Shown here one piece after another: positions 24,694 through 36,116 of a stretch of 64,000 bases of DNA; the stretch's first letter is position 1; each line of letters starts with the position of its first letter. A model generated the notes under the pieces. It did no database searches and was not told the origin of the DNA. It saw nothing but the letters and a program-made list of their open reading frames with translations. The DNA is from Microbacterium hydrocarbonoxydans (GTDB lineage: Bacteria > Actinomycetota > Actinomycetes > Actinomycetales > Microbacteriaceae), in NCBI RefSeq assembly GCF_000956475.1, contig NZ_JYJB01000005.1, positions 236,515 to 300,514 of the forward strand. The letters are read 5' to 3'. Both the position numbers and the translations under genes were made by a program.

Positions 24694-26339
24694 GCGCTCA
24701 CCCCCAGCGAGACGACGTGATCGGCGATCTCCCGCGCCGAACGGCGATGCGAGACGAGCAGGATCGTCGCTCCGGCATCCGCTCGCTCCCGAAGCGACGC
24801 CCACAGCCGCTCCTCGGTGACGGAGTCGAGGGCGCTGGAGGGCTCGTCGAGCACGAGCACCCGCCGGGGGTCCGCGGCGTGGCGGTACAGGGCTCGCGCG
24901 ACTGCGACCCGCTGCGCCTGTCCACCGGACAGGCCGCTCCCCTGCACTCCCAGCTCGAGGACCGGGTCGAGGTCCGCACAGGCAGCGGCGAGCGCAGAGC
25001 GGATGCCGTCGGCATCGGGCTCCGGGTCGCCGAGAGCGACGTTCGAGGCGATCGTTCCACGCATCAGCTGCGGGCGCTGATCCGCCCAGGCGAGCCATTC
25101 GGCAGGGCTCAGTTCACGCACGTCGATGCCGTCGAATGTCGCTGCGCCGCCGAAGGCCGTCGCGCCGCGCAGCGCGGCGAGCAGACTCGACTTGCCGACG
25201 CCACTCGGGCCTTCGATGAGCGTGATCGTGCCCGGATCCGCCGTGAAGGAGACTGGTGGCAGGTCCCGAACCCGCAGGGCATCGACGACGAGAGAGCGGC
25301 CCCGTGTTCGCAACTCCTCAGTGAACGATCGCTCTAGCTCCGCAGTGCCCGCAGCACGCCGAACCGCCGACAGTTGTGAGGAGCTGTGAACGCCACCGGT
25401 CTCATCCAGCACCTCGAACACGTCCTCGGTCGCGGCGACTCCCTCCGCCGCGGCGTGGAACTGCACGCCGACCTGCCTAATCGGCAGGAAGGCCTCTGGG
25501 GCGAGCAGCAGCACGAACAGCCCGACCTCGAGCGGGAGATCGCCCGCCAGCAGGCGGAACCCGATCGACACGGCGATCAGCGCCACGGCGAGCGAGGCCA
25601 GCAGCTCCATCGCGAACCCCGAGAGGAACGAGAATCGCAGCACCTTCATGGTCTCGCGGCGATAGTCGTCGGCGGACTGCTCGATGCGGTCGGCCGCGCG
25701 GCGGTCGCGGCCGAACAGCCGCAGCGTCGACAGCCCTTGCACGGTGTCGGCGAACCGCACGGCGAGCGTCTGCAGCGTGTTCCACTGCCGGGTCTGCACC
25801 GTGCGCGTCGCCATGCCGATCAGCACGAGGAACAGCGGGATCAGCGGCAGGGTGACGAGCGCCGTCAGTCCGCTCAGCCAGTCCTGCCACCACATCACGG
25901 CCACGAGCACGGGTGTCGCGATCGCCGTCAGCACGAGCTGCGGGATGTACCGGGCGAAGTAGGCGTCCAGCGCGTCGAGCCCGTGCCCCGCGGTGACGGC
26001 GAGCGCGGCCTGGTTGCGCTGCGCGAGCCACCCCGGACCCAGTTTCCCGACGGCCGTGATGAGCGCCGACCTGAGCTGCGACCCGGTGGATGCCGCGGCC
26101 CGCGTGCCTGCGGCATCCGATGCGGCGATCAGCAGCCCGCGCAGCAGAGCCAGCCCCAGCAGCCAGGCCACGTCCGGCCACGCCCCTCGGCCGTCAAGAG
26201 CACCCGTGACGGCATCCGTCAGCACCCACGCGAAGGCGACCGTCACGGCCGTCTGCACCACACCGATCAGGGCGGACGCCGCCACGAACCGCCGCGCGGC
26301 GGTCGCGTAGCGCAGCAGACGGGGATCGAGGGGCTTCAT
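24690..26339 (-). CDS. cydD: Thiol reductant ABC exporter subunit CydD
   Basis: 549 residues from ATG 26339, 11 bp after cydB. TM domain (residues 15-310) and ATPase with Walker A GPSGVGKSS, signature LSGGQAQRVA and Walker B VLVLDEPSSA. Half-transporter forming a heterodimer with CydC. A long upstream frame to 26990 is antisense/out-of-frame shadow over cydB and is not used. Confidence 0.93.
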   Translation of the reverse strand: MKPLDPRLLRYATAARRFVAASALIGVVQTAVTVAFAWVLTDAVTGALDGRGAWPDVAWLLGLALLRGLLIAASDAAGTRAAASTGSQLRSALITAVGKLGPGWLAQRNQAALAVTAGHGLDALDAYFARYIPQLVLTAIATPVLVAVMWWQDWLSGLTALVTLPLIPLFLVLIGMATRTVQTRQWNTLQTLAVRFADTVQGLSTLRLFGRDRRAADRIEQSADDYRRETMKVLRFSFLSGFAMELLASLAVALIAVSIGFRLLAGDLPLEVGLFVLLLAPEAFLPIRQVGVQFHAAAEGVAATEDVFEVLDETGGVHSSSQLSAVRRAAGTAELERSFTEELRTRGRSLVVDALRVRDLPPVSFTADPGTITLIEGPSGVGKSSLLAALRGATAFGGAATFDGIDVRELSPAEWLAWADQRPQLMRGTIASNVALGDPEPDADGIRSALAAACADLDPVLELGVQGSGLSGGQAQRVAVARALYRHAADPRRVLVLDEPSSALDSVTEERLWASLRERADAGATILLVSHRRSAREIADHVVSLGVSA

Positions 26340-26350
26340 GTGCGCCGCGG

Positions 26351-27370
26351 TCAGTGCGCGGCCGCCGCCTCGATCGAGACCCGGGTGACGCGCTTGCGGA
26401 ACACCCAGTACGTCCACCCCTGATACAGCAGCACCAGCGGGATCGCGATCAGCGCCGTCCAGCTCATGATCGTGAGCGTGTACGGGGTACTCGAGGCGTT
26501 CTCGATCGTGAGGCTGAAGGCATCGTCGATGGTCGACGGCATCACGTACGGGAACAGCGCGCCGAACAGCATCACGACCGCCGCGGCGACCGTGATGACC
26601 GCCGAGGCGAAGGCCCATCCGTCGAGCCCGCGCAGCGAGAACACCACCGCGCCGAGCAGGAACACCGCAGCGATCGCCCCGCACGCGATCACGAGCCACA
26701 GCAGCGGCGCCTCTCGGCCGGCGGCCATCACGATGGTCCAGATCACGGTCGCCACAGCGATCAGCACGGTCGGCGCGGCAGCCAGCTTGGCGAGGCGCCG
26801 GGCGTCGGTGTGCACCTCGCCGTCGGTCTTGAGGGCGACGAACAGCACGCCGTGCAGGAAGAAGATCAGCAGCGTCGTCACTCCGACGAGCAGTGCGTAC
26901 GGGTTCAGCAGCGAGAGCAGGCCGCCCACGAACACGTGGTTCTCGTCGAGCGCCACGCCCTGCACGATGTTGCCGAAGGCGACGCCCCACAACAGGGCCG
27001 GCACGACCGAGCCGATCACGATCATGCGATCGAAGCCCGCTCGCCAGCGCGCGGAATCACGCTGGTGGCGGTATTCGAACGACACCCCGCGCAGGATCAG
27101 CGCGAGCAGGATCAGCAGCAGCGGCAGGTAGAAGCCGCTGAACAGCGTCGCGTACCACTCGGGGAACGAGGCGAACAGGCAGGCGCCGGCGACGATGACC
27201 CAGGTCTCGTTGAGATCCCACACCGGGCCGATCGAGTTGATCACCTGGCGCCGCGACACGTCGTTCCTGCCGAGGAACGGCAGCGACATGCCCACGCCGA
27301 AGTCGAACCCGTCGAGCACGAAGTAGCCGACGAAGAAGAAGGCGACGATCCAGAACCAGAGGTATTCCAC
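26351..27370 (-). CDS. cydB: Cytochrome bd ubiquinol oxidase subunit II
   Basis: 339 residues, about eight TM segments. Begins MEYLWFWIVAFFFVGYFVLD with the conserved GFDFGVG and WDLNETWV motifs of CydB. Pairs with CydA in the high-affinity quinol oxidase used at low oxygen. Starts 15 bp after the cydA stop. Confidence 0.96.
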   Translation of the reverse strand: MEYLWFWIVAFFFVGYFVLDGFDFGVGMSLPFLGRNDVSRRQVINSIGPVWDLNETWVIVAGACLFASFPEWYATLFSGFYLPLLLILLALILRGVSFEYRHQRDSARWRAGFDRMIVIGSVVPALLWGVAFGNIVQGVALDENHVFVGGLLSLLNPYALLVGVTTLLIFFLHGVLFVALKTDGEVHTDARRLAKLAAAPTVLIAVATVIWTIVMAAGREAPLLWLVIACGAIAAVFLLGAVVFSLRGLDGWAFASAVITVAAAVVMLFGALFPYVMPSTIDDAFSLTIENASSTPYTLTIMSWTALIAIPLVLLYQGWTYWVFRKRVTRVSIEAAAAH

Positions 27371-27385
27371 GGTCTACTCCTTCTC

Positions 27386-28801
27386 TCAGTACACGACAGA
27401 CGACAGCTGGGCCGTCTCCTCGTGGGGCTGCTCGGTGGTGTCGGGTCCCTTCTGCGCGGCCCTCACGATGAGCCTGATCTCCACGACCGCGAGCGCCGCG
27501 TAGATCGCTGTGAACGCGATCAGCGATATCAGCACCTCGAGTCCGCTGACCCCTGGCGAGACGCCGTCTCGTGTGGACATCAGCCCGAACACGAGCCACG
27601 GCTGCCTGCCCATCTCCGTGAAGACCCAGCCGACGATGTTCGCGCCGAGCGCGAGAGGGAACGACCAGATCGCGAGCTTCCACATCCAGGGCGCCGGCTC
27701 CTTCTTGGCGCTCTTGCGGGTCAGCCACAGGCCGATCACCGCGACGAGGGCGGCCAGCATCCCGAGTCCGATCATCCAGCGGAAGGCCCAGTAGGTCACC
27801 CACAGCACCGGGGCGAAGTTGGTGATGCCCATGTCGGCGAAGGTCTGCGCGTACTCGGCGTTGAGGTCATTGATGCCGTGCACGCATTCGTCGAGGGAGT
27901 GCGTCGACAGCAGCGACAGCAGGTACGGCACGCGGATCGAGAACAGCTCGGACGTGCCGTCGGGCGTGCCAAGGGTGAACAGGCTGAAGGATGCATCGGC
28001 GCCGCACACCGTGTTGAACGTCGCCTCGGCGGCCGCCATCTTCATCGGCTGCGCCGCGTACATCGCGAGTCCGAGCTGGTCGCCGGAGAGCACGACGCCC
28101 GCGGTGGAGACGAGCATCCCCCACAGCCCGAACTTCAGGGACTTGCGCATCGTGTCTTCGTGCTGCTTGCGGGCGAGGTGCCAGGCCGAGACCGAGATCA
28201 CGACGCCGGCGGCGAACATGAACGCGCCGAAGATCGTGTGCGGGAACGCCGCGAGCGCGACCGGGTTGGTGAGCAGAGCCCAGAAGTCGGTGAGCTCGGC
28301 GCGGTTGGTCTCGGGGTTGTAGACGTAGCCGACCGGGTTCTGCATGAACGCGTTGGCGGCGATGATGAAGTACGCCGAGAGGATGCTGCCGATCGCCGTG
28401 CACCAGATGGTCGCGAGGTGCAGCTTCTGCGGCAGCTTGTCCCAGCCGAAGATCCACAGCCCGATGAACGTCGCCTCGAAGAAGAAGGCGAACAGGCCCT
28501 CGAACGCGAGCGGGGCGCCGAACACGTCGCCGACGAAACGGGAGTAGTCCGACCAGTTCATGCCGAACTGGAACTCCTGCACGATGCCGGTGACGACGCC
28601 CATGGCGAAGTTGATCAGGAAGATCTTCCCGAAGAAGCGGGTCAGGTGCAGGTACTCGATCCTGCCCGTGCGCACCCAGACCGTCTGGAAGATCGCTGCG
28701 ACCGTGACCATGCCGATCGTCAGCGGCACGAACAGGTAGTGGTAGACGGTGGTGAGCCCGAACTGCCATCGGCTCAGGACCAGCGGATCAAGCCATTCCA
28801 T
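27386..28801 (-). CDS. cydA: Cytochrome bd ubiquinol oxidase subunit I
   Basis: 471 residues, nine TM segments. LSRWQFGLTTVYHYLFVPLT contains the axial haem histidine; NVGPxx-type quinol loop region follows SGDQLGLAM; MGRQPWLVFG is the invariant GRQPW motif. Short Q-loop form, as in actinobacteria. Ribosome site GAGGAG at 7 bases. Its first 14 bp overlap the 3' end of the regulator, implying coupled translation and a regulator-first operon. Confidence 0.96.
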   Translation of the reverse strand: MEWLDPLVLSRWQFGLTTVYHYLFVPLTIGMVTVAAIFQTVWVRTGRIEYLHLTRFFGKIFLINFAMGVVTGIVQEFQFGMNWSDYSRFVGDVFGAPLAFEGLFAFFFEATFIGLWIFGWDKLPQKLHLATIWCTAIGSILSAYFIIAANAFMQNPVGYVYNPETNRAELTDFWALLTNPVALAAFPHTIFGAFMFAAGVVISVSAWHLARKQHEDTMRKSLKFGLWGMLVSTAGVVLSGDQLGLAMYAAQPMKMAAAEATFNTVCGADASFSLFTLGTPDGTSELFSIRVPYLLSLLSTHSLDECVHGINDLNAEYAQTFADMGITNFAPVLWVTYWAFRWMIGLGMLAALVAVIGLWLTRKSAKKEPAPWMWKLAIWSFPLALGANIVGWVFTEMGRQPWLVFGLMSTRDGVSPGVSGLEVLISLIAFTAIYAALAVVEIRLIVRAAQKGPDTTEQPHEETAQLSSVVY

Positions 28802-29435
28802 GTCTCACTCCTCGTACATCGCCCAGCTGCACCGTGTTCTTCAACTGCACCGTGCATTCCGAGAGCTCGCCCCGCACGCACTCCGCCGTGAGAGGGCCGC
28901 CGGCCTCGGCGAGCACGCCCTGCATCAGGCTCAGGTGCACCTGGCACAGCACGGGGCGGTCTTCGGGACGCGCGGCCGCATGCGGGCAGGGGCTCAGGTC
29001 GACCGTGAGGCGCGCGTCGTCGACGACGGGCTCGAATCCGCTCTCCTCGAGGTGCTCGATCAGGGCGTCGAGCTGATAGTCGGCGGCAGGACCGAGATCG
29101 GATGCTGCGCTCGGCACGACCCTGCGCATGATGTCGCCGCGGACCGCGGCGGCCTTGGCCTTCTCCCGCGCCACCGGGCTGGACGCCCCTGGCGTGCCGG
29201 TGGCCGCGCTGTACAGGGTGCGCGGGCGGCCTCGGGTGGCGCGCCGCTCGACCTGAGCGATCACGTAACCGCCGTCGATCAGCCGCTGCAGGTGCTCGCG
29301 CACGGTGTTGGCGTGCAGGCCGGTGGCCTCGCACAGCTCGCCGATCGTACGGTCGGATCGGCTCTGCACCAGGTGCAGGATCTGCACTCTGGAGAAGCTC
29401 GAGATCGGCCCGCAGACGGGCCCGGCGCTGGCCAT
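28788..29435 (-). CDS. HTH regulator with C-terminal cysteines, first gene of cyd operon
   Basis: 215 residues. N-terminal winged HTH: ILHLVQSRSDRTIGELCEAT and GLHANTVREHLQRLIDGGYV. The C-terminal half has CPHAAARPEDRPVLC (C-x13-C) followed by ECVRGELSEC, a spacing reminiscent of SufR-type regulators that hold an iron-sulfur cluster. This suggests a redox or oxygen sensor controlling cytochrome bd. It overlaps cydA by 14 bp, so it is very probably an operon-encoded autoregulator. Cofactor binding is inferred from cysteine spacing only. Confidence 0.72.
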   Translation of the reverse strand: MASAGPVCGPISSFSRVQILHLVQSRSDRTIGELCEATGLHANTVREHLQRLIDGGYVIAQVERRATRGRPRTLYSAATGTPGASSPVAREKAKAAAVRGDIMRRVVPSAASDLGPAADYQLDALIEHLEESGFEPVVDDARLTVDLSPCPHAAARPEDRPVLCQVHLSLMQGVLAEAGGPLTAECVRGELSECTVQLKNTVQLGDVRGVRHGMA

Positions 29436-29603
29436 GACTCCATTATGTTCTGGGCATCATCCCGGATTCGCCTGTTGGGCCGTGAATAATGCCGTTCCGC
29501 GATAGGGATCCCCGATGCCCTCGATAGCCGGGCTGCATGAGCGCTCCCCCGTGCGCTCGCGCCGCACCGATCCCGTGTCGGATGCCGCGACTAGCCTGGT
29601 GTG

Positions 29604-30971
29604 ATGGCCGCCCGAAAACCCGCTCCCCCTGCGTTCGTCTGCACCGAGTGCGGGTGGACGACCGCGAAGTGGGCGGGCCGCTGCGGCGAGTGCCAGCAGT
29701 GGGGCACGATCCAGGAGCAGGGCACGCAGACCGGCATCGTGCAGCGCGTCACCGCGGTGGCACCCGCATCCGATCGCGCCGCTCGCCCGATCACGCAGAT
29801 CACGACCACCGACGCACCGCGGCGCACCAGCGGGGTCGGCGAGTTCGATCGGGTGCTGGGCGGAGGCATCGTGCCGGGAGCTGCGATCCTGCTCAGCGGC
29901 GAACCGGGCGTCGGCAAGTCGACGCTTCTGCTCGAGGTTGCGGCCAAAGCCGCGAAGGCCGGGCGGCGAGTGCTGTACGCGAGCGCCGAGGAGTCGCCCG
30001 CGCAGGTGCGTCTGCGCGCCGAGCGCACCGGTGCCCTGCACGACGAGCTGTATCTGGCCAGCGAGACCGATCTCGCCACGATCCTCGGGCACATCGATGA
30101 GGTGCAGCCGCAGCTCGTGATCGTGGACTCGGTGCAGACCGTCGCGTCCTCGCTCATCGACGGAGCCGCGGGCCAGCCCAGCCAGGTGCGCGAGGTCGCC
30201 TCGACGCTGATCCGCATCGCCAAGGAGCGAGGGCTGCCGATCGTCATCGTGGGTCACGTCACGAAAGACGGCCAGGTCGCGGGTCCGCGGGTTCTCGAGC
30301 ACCTGGTCGATGTCGTGTGTCATTTCGAGGGCGACCGGCAGACGTCTCTGCGGTTCCTGCGGGCGCTGAAGAACCGCTTCGGGCCGACCGACGAAGTCGG
30401 ATGCTTCGAGATGACCGGCGACGGGATCGCCGAAGTGCCCGATCCCTCGGGGCTGTTCCTGTCTCAGGGCGCGACGGAACCGGGAACCTGTGTCGCGATC
30501 GCGCTGGAAGGGCGGCGCGCGATGCCGGTCGAGGTGCAGGCCCTGACCATCAAGACGACGGCGCCCAACCCGCGGCGGGTCGTGCACGGACTCGACGGCT
30601 CACGGGTCGCGATGGTGCTCGCCGTGCTCGAACGGCGCGCCGGCATCAAGGTCAGCGATCAGGACGTGTACGTCTCGACCGTGGGCGGGGTGCGCTTCAC
30701 GGAGCCCGCCGCTGACCTCGCGATCGCGATCGCCGTCGCGGGATCGCTGAACAACAGCGCCGTGCCGCGCACGGTCGCCGCGGTGGGTGAGCTGAGCCTG
30801 GCCGGCGAGGTGCGGCCGGTCACGCAGTTCGCGCAGCGGCGGTCGGAGGCGAAGCGGCTGGGCTACGAGCAGGTGATCGACGACCGCTCGAAGACCCTGC
30901 GCGCGGCGCTCGGCGATGTGCGCTCACGCAGCACGCAGCGGCGCGACGAAGACGACATCCCGCCGTTCTGA
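29604..30971 (+). CDS. radA: DNA repair protein RadA
   Basis: 455 residues. C4 zinc finger CTECGWTTAKWAGRCGEC at the N-terminus, RecA-like ATPase with Walker A GEPGVGKST and the RadA-specific KNRFGPTDEVG motif, and a C-terminal Lon-like domain (PAADLAIAIAVAGS). Branch-migration helicase in recombination. ATG 29604 chosen over the adjoining GTG 29601. Stops 4 bp from the convergent SseB-like gene. Confidence 0.96.
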   Translation: MAARKPAPPAFVCTECGWTTAKWAGRCGECQQWGTIQEQGTQTGIVQRVTAVAPASDRAARPITQITTTDAPRRTSGVGEFDRVLGGGIVPGAAILLSGEPGVGKSTLLLEVAAKAAKAGRRVLYASAEESPAQVRLRAERTGALHDELYLASETDLATILGHIDEVQPQLVIVDSVQTVASSLIDGAAGQPSQVREVASTLIRIAKERGLPIVIVGHVTKDGQVAGPRVLEHLVDVVCHFEGDRQTSLRFLRALKNRFGPTDEVGCFEMTGDGIAEVPDPSGLFLSQGATEPGTCVAIALEGRRAMPVEVQALTIKTTAPNPRRVVHGLDGSRVAMVLAVLERRAGIKVSDQDVYVSTVGGVRFTEPAADLAIAIAVAGSLNNSAVPRTVAAVGELSLAGEVRPVTQFAQRRSEAKRLGYEQVIDDRSKTLRAALGDVRSRSTQRRDEDDIPPF

Positions 30972-30975
30972 CAGC

Positions 30976-31386
30976 TCAGGCGTCGAGTGCCTTGAGCAGC
31001 TCCTCGGGCGATGCCTGCATCGGATGCGGGCCGGCGATGTCGAGGAACACGGTCGTGATGGGGTGGGTGGCGAGGAACTTCCGCAGCCAGTCGGCCGTGT
31101 AGATTCCCACACCGGGAGGCAGGTTGTCGGGCTTGTTCTTCGCGTCGCTGAACAGCAGAAGCGCGAGGTCACCGGTCTTGGCGTCCCGGTAGGTCCAGAC
31201 CTCCCCGGTGTCGAGCGGGTTGTCGCGCGCGCCGGGCTTGACCAGGGGTACGACCGTGGTGCCATGGCGCAGGGCCAGAGCGACCGCGGCGACGTCCTGC
31301 TTCTCGAGCGCTGCGGCCAGAGCATCCGATCGGAAATCCTCCGGGGCTGGCTTCCTGCTGTCGGACTTCGCCTTCTTCGCTGCCAT
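30976..31386 (-). CDS. SseB-like N-terminal-domain protein
   Basis: 136 residues: VPLVKPGARDN, LALLLFSDAKNK and GVGIYTADWLRKFLA followed by VFLDIAGPHPM match the SseB N-terminal fold. Function unknown. A minus-10-like TAAGCT (31393-31398) lies 6 bases before the ATG, so the message may be leaderless; the alternative ribosome site GGAG is too close. Confidence 0.72.
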   Translation of the reverse strand: MAAKKAKSDSRKPAPEDFRSDALAAALEKQDVAAVALALRHGTTVVPLVKPGARDNPLDTGEVWTYRDAKTGDLALLLFSDAKNKPDNLPPGVGIYTADWLRKFLATHPITTVFLDIAGPHPMQASPEELLKALDA

Positions 31387-31443
31387 GTCTCCAGCTTATT
31401 CGCGGCCCGTCAGCCTCGGCGCGAACCGGCCTGGACAGAGTTG

Positions 31444-31581
31444 GGGCCCTCTCGAGTCCCACATTGGGGACTGGGGTACTCGAGAGGGCCCTTGGCTCTC
31501 GAGCGGCGATGTCGAAGCGCTGGGGACGCTGTGGTCGACGCCACTGGGGATGGCATGTTGCCGCATGTTCAGAGAGCCAAG
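31444..31581 (-). ncRNA. Candidate structured small RNA with C-rich hairpin loops
   Basis: Read on the minus strand. A -10-like TACCAT (31590-31585) is followed by CTTGGCTCTC (31581-31572), which pairs with GAGAGCCAAG (31500-31491) to close the molecule. Inside are hairpins GCCA-TCCCCAG-TGGC and GTCGA...AGCG-TCCCCAG-CGCT...TCGAC with identical loops. At once downstream a perfect 14-bp stem (31491-31478 with 31457-31444) carries ACCCCAGTCCCC in its loop and could terminate. No good ORF explains it. Loops with runs of C recall the actinobacterial 6C class, but I do not see six consecutive C. No -35 box is clear. Confidence 0.5.
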
Positions 31582-31645
31582 TCAATGGTATCCCAAAGAA
31601 CCAGTGCTGTGGGCGCCGGCGGCACGCTCGGAGAGGAAATCCCCG

Positions 31646-32293
31646 TCAGTACAGGAGAATCTGCTTCGAAACGGTTCCCGCGAACCCGCCGATCTGCACA
31701 TCGACGTGGTACGAGGCACCGCCTCCTGGGGCGTGCGGACGGTTCTCCGACGAGCAGGTCTCCACGCTCGAGCGGGTGCGGTCCCAGGTGACGGGAGTCT
31801 TGCTCTCGACGGTCGCCCCCGCGGCGAGCGTCGCGATCATGCTGCTCGGGTTCTGCTGGCAGTCGGTCGAGCGCCACCACACGTCATCGCCGCTGGACAC
31901 CGTGAACACCTGAGTGCTCGAGCCGACATCGATGGTGCAGTCGGTGGAGCCGTTGTTGGTGAGCCTGATCGACAGCTGCGGCAGGACGCCTGCCTCATAG
32001 GTGTCTGCGTCGGTGAGCGCCTCGACCACGACGTCCTTGGCCTCGCACGCGACGATGCCGGGAGTCTCCTCGCTCGTCGGCTGGGTGCTGGCGGTGGCGG
32101 TGTCGGTCGCGACGGGCGACGACGTGTCCGAGGCGGGTGCGGTCGGCTTCGGAGTCTCGCTCTCGGCAGCGTTCGCCCACGGCTTCGCGACGACCAGCCA
32201 GATGGAGACGCCGATCACGGCGATGACCAGGACGAGTGCGAGCAGAAGGGCGAGTCGCCGACGACGGTAGACGGCGGCGGATCGGCGGGGCAT
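31646..32293 (-). CDS. Membrane-anchored protein of unknown function
   Basis: 215 residues. Basic N-terminus, one TM (residues 14-35, LALLLALVLVIAVIGVSIWL), a Thr/Ser/Pro-rich linker (about 45-78) and a beta-rich extracellular domain with four cysteines (VACEA, TDCT, TDCQ, ETCS). Begins 9 bp after the argA-type gene and is probably cotranscribed with it. Resembles actinobacterial DUF4232-like exported proteins in layout, but I cannot assign it firmly. Confidence 0.65.
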   Translation of the reverse strand: MPRRSAAVYRRRRLALLLALVLVIAVIGVSIWLVVAKPWANAAESETPKPTAPASDTSSPVATDTATASTQPTSEETPGIVACEAKDVVVEALTDADTYEAGVLPQLSIRLTNNGSTDCTIDVGSSTQVFTVSSGDDVWWRSTDCQQNPSSMIATLAAGATVESKTPVTWDRTRSSVETCSSENRPHAPGGGASYHVDVQIGGFAGTVSKQILLY

Positions 32294-32302
32294 TCGTCCA
32301 GG

Positions 32303-32806
32303 CTAACCGAGCTTCTTGAGCATCCGCGTGTTGCCCAGCGTGTTCGGCTTCACGTGCGCCAGGTCGAGGAACTCCTCGACACCGGCGTCGCCGCTGCGCA
32401 GCAGCTGGGAGTACACGTCCGAGTCCACGACCTGCTCGCCGATGGGGGTGTATCCCCGGCGTCCGAAGAACTCGGTCTCGAAGGTGAGGCAGAACAGGCG
32501 GCTGAGGCCGAGGGTCTTGGCGTGCTCTTCGAGCCGGTCGACGATGGCGCGGCCGACGCCGTGGTGCAGCCATTCATCGCTGACCATGAGCGTGCGGATC
32601 TCGCCGAGATCCTCCCAGAACACGTGCAGGGCGCCGCATCCGATCAGCTGGCCGTCTGCCTCTGCGACGACGAACTCCTGGACGGCGCCGTACAGCACCG
32701 CGAGGTCTTTGCCCAGGAGGATTCGACGCTCGACCATCGGCTGCAGAAGGTTGCGGATGCCGACGATGTCGGTGCTGCGGGCCGGACGGACGATGTAGTC
32801 GCTCAC
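32303..32806 (-). CDS. argA: Amino-acid N-acetyltransferase (GNAT, ArgA-like)
   Basis: 167 residues from GTG 32806 (SDYIVRPARSTDIVGIRNLL), matching the length of short actinobacterial ArgA proteins. GNAT core IRTLMVSDEWLHHGVGRAIV with the acetyl-CoA loop (HGVGRAIV), and LFCLTFETEFFGRRGYTPIG. Catalyses the first acetylation step toward arginine. The longer frame to 32926 runs through the terminator and is not used. Confidence 0.8.
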   Translation of the reverse strand: MSDYIVRPARSTDIVGIRNLLQPMVERRILLGKDLAVLYGAVQEFVVAEADGQLIGCGALHVFWEDLGEIRTLMVSDEWLHHGVGRAIVDRLEEHAKTLGLSRLFCLTFETEFFGRRGYTPIGEQVVDSDVYSQLLRSGDAGVEEFLDLAHVKPNTLGNTRMLKKLG

Positions 32807-32870
32807 GCCCTCAAGCCTAGATCCCGCCGCCTGCCAGGATGCTGCACCGCGCTCTCCCGGCGCAGACGAC

Positions 32871-32905
32871 GAACGGGGCGGATGCCATAAGCACCCGCCC
32901 CGTTC
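32871..32905 (-). terminator. clpC terminator
   Basis: GAACGGGGCGG and CCGCCCCGTTC form a perfect 11-bp stem with a 13-base loop, 18 bp past the clpC stop. Confidence 0.8.
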
Positions 32906-32922
32906 GATCCGGTGATTCCCGA

Positions 32923-35451
<2,529 letters not shown>

Positions 35452-35538
35452 GCTGTGACTCCTTTATTCGCACGTGTTGTTCGACACTGGCGAAGACGCG
35501 TGAAGCGCTTGTACATCGAGAGTAACCACCACATCGGG

Positions 35539-35571
35539 CCGGTATGCCCGTGTTCGCCGTGGGCATACCGG
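35539..35571. promoter_or_regulatory. Perfect hairpin in clpC upstream region
   Basis: CCGGTATGCCC (35539-35549) and GGGCATACCGG (35561-35571) with an 11-base loop, 88-120 bp upstream of the clpC ATG. Could be a repressor site, a leader attenuator, or a factor-independent terminator shielding clpC; no T-run follows. Confidence 0.5.
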
Positions 35572-35773
35572 TGCGGCGTCGCGGGATGACCGAATGCGGC
35601 GCTTCGGCCTGGGCGACTGCGCGCGCGCCCTAGCCGTCCTGTCTCGCCTGACTCCCTGCCGTCAGAAATCTGGGACTGCCGAGCCATAGTGCTGCAGCGG
35701 CAGCCCGCCGTCTCGGCCAAAGCGCCGCAGCCACAACCGAGTGCGCCGACTACTGCCACGGTCGTTGACACCA

Positions 35774-35894
35774 GTCACCCGTCACCTGCTCCCGTCACCT
35801 GCACCCGTGACCTCCCACCTGCCCCTCGTCACCCCTAACCGTCACACGTCACCCGGTCACCCGGTCACCCGGTCACGCGTCACCCGGTCACCCG
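35774..35894. repeat. GTCAC tandem-repeat array
   Basis: About twelve copies of GTCAC in one orientation, spaced 7-21 bp. The core (35841-35894) is nearly perfect GTCACCCG octamers; the 5' part has longer units GTCACCTGCTCCC and GTCACCTGCACCC. It lies in the 665-bp gene-free stretch (35452-36116) between clpC and the HNH gene. Elsewhere in that stretch I see only the clpC leader hairpin, a short hairpin (36010-36026) and GC-rich, non-coding-looking sequence. Confidence 0.75.
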
Positions 35895-36116
35895 AGCGCG
35901 ACCGCCGCTCACCGCATCCGCCACCACAACCACAAACAGCGCGACGACGTTGCCCCGCCCCAACACGGCAGCGACCACGTCAACGCGACAGCAATTGCCG
36001 GAGCCGCGCGGCGGTCATGCACCGCCGGAGCCGCAGCCGCAGCCGCCTGGTGGGCCGCGACCGTGACGCGCCGACATCACTAGGGACCCCGTCACATGCC
36101 GACTCGCCGTCCGACA

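Noticed and set aside
26354..28891. 845-residue plus-strand frame
   Set aside because: Antisense of cydA and cydB; extreme His/Arg/Glu content typical of a shadow frame.
31441..31645. End of an IS110-type element with bridge RNA
   Set aside because: Structured RNA-like DNA, but no recombinase gene or remnant on either side.
35774..35894. CRISPR array
   Set aside because: Units are only 7-21 bp with no unique spacers and there are no cas genes.
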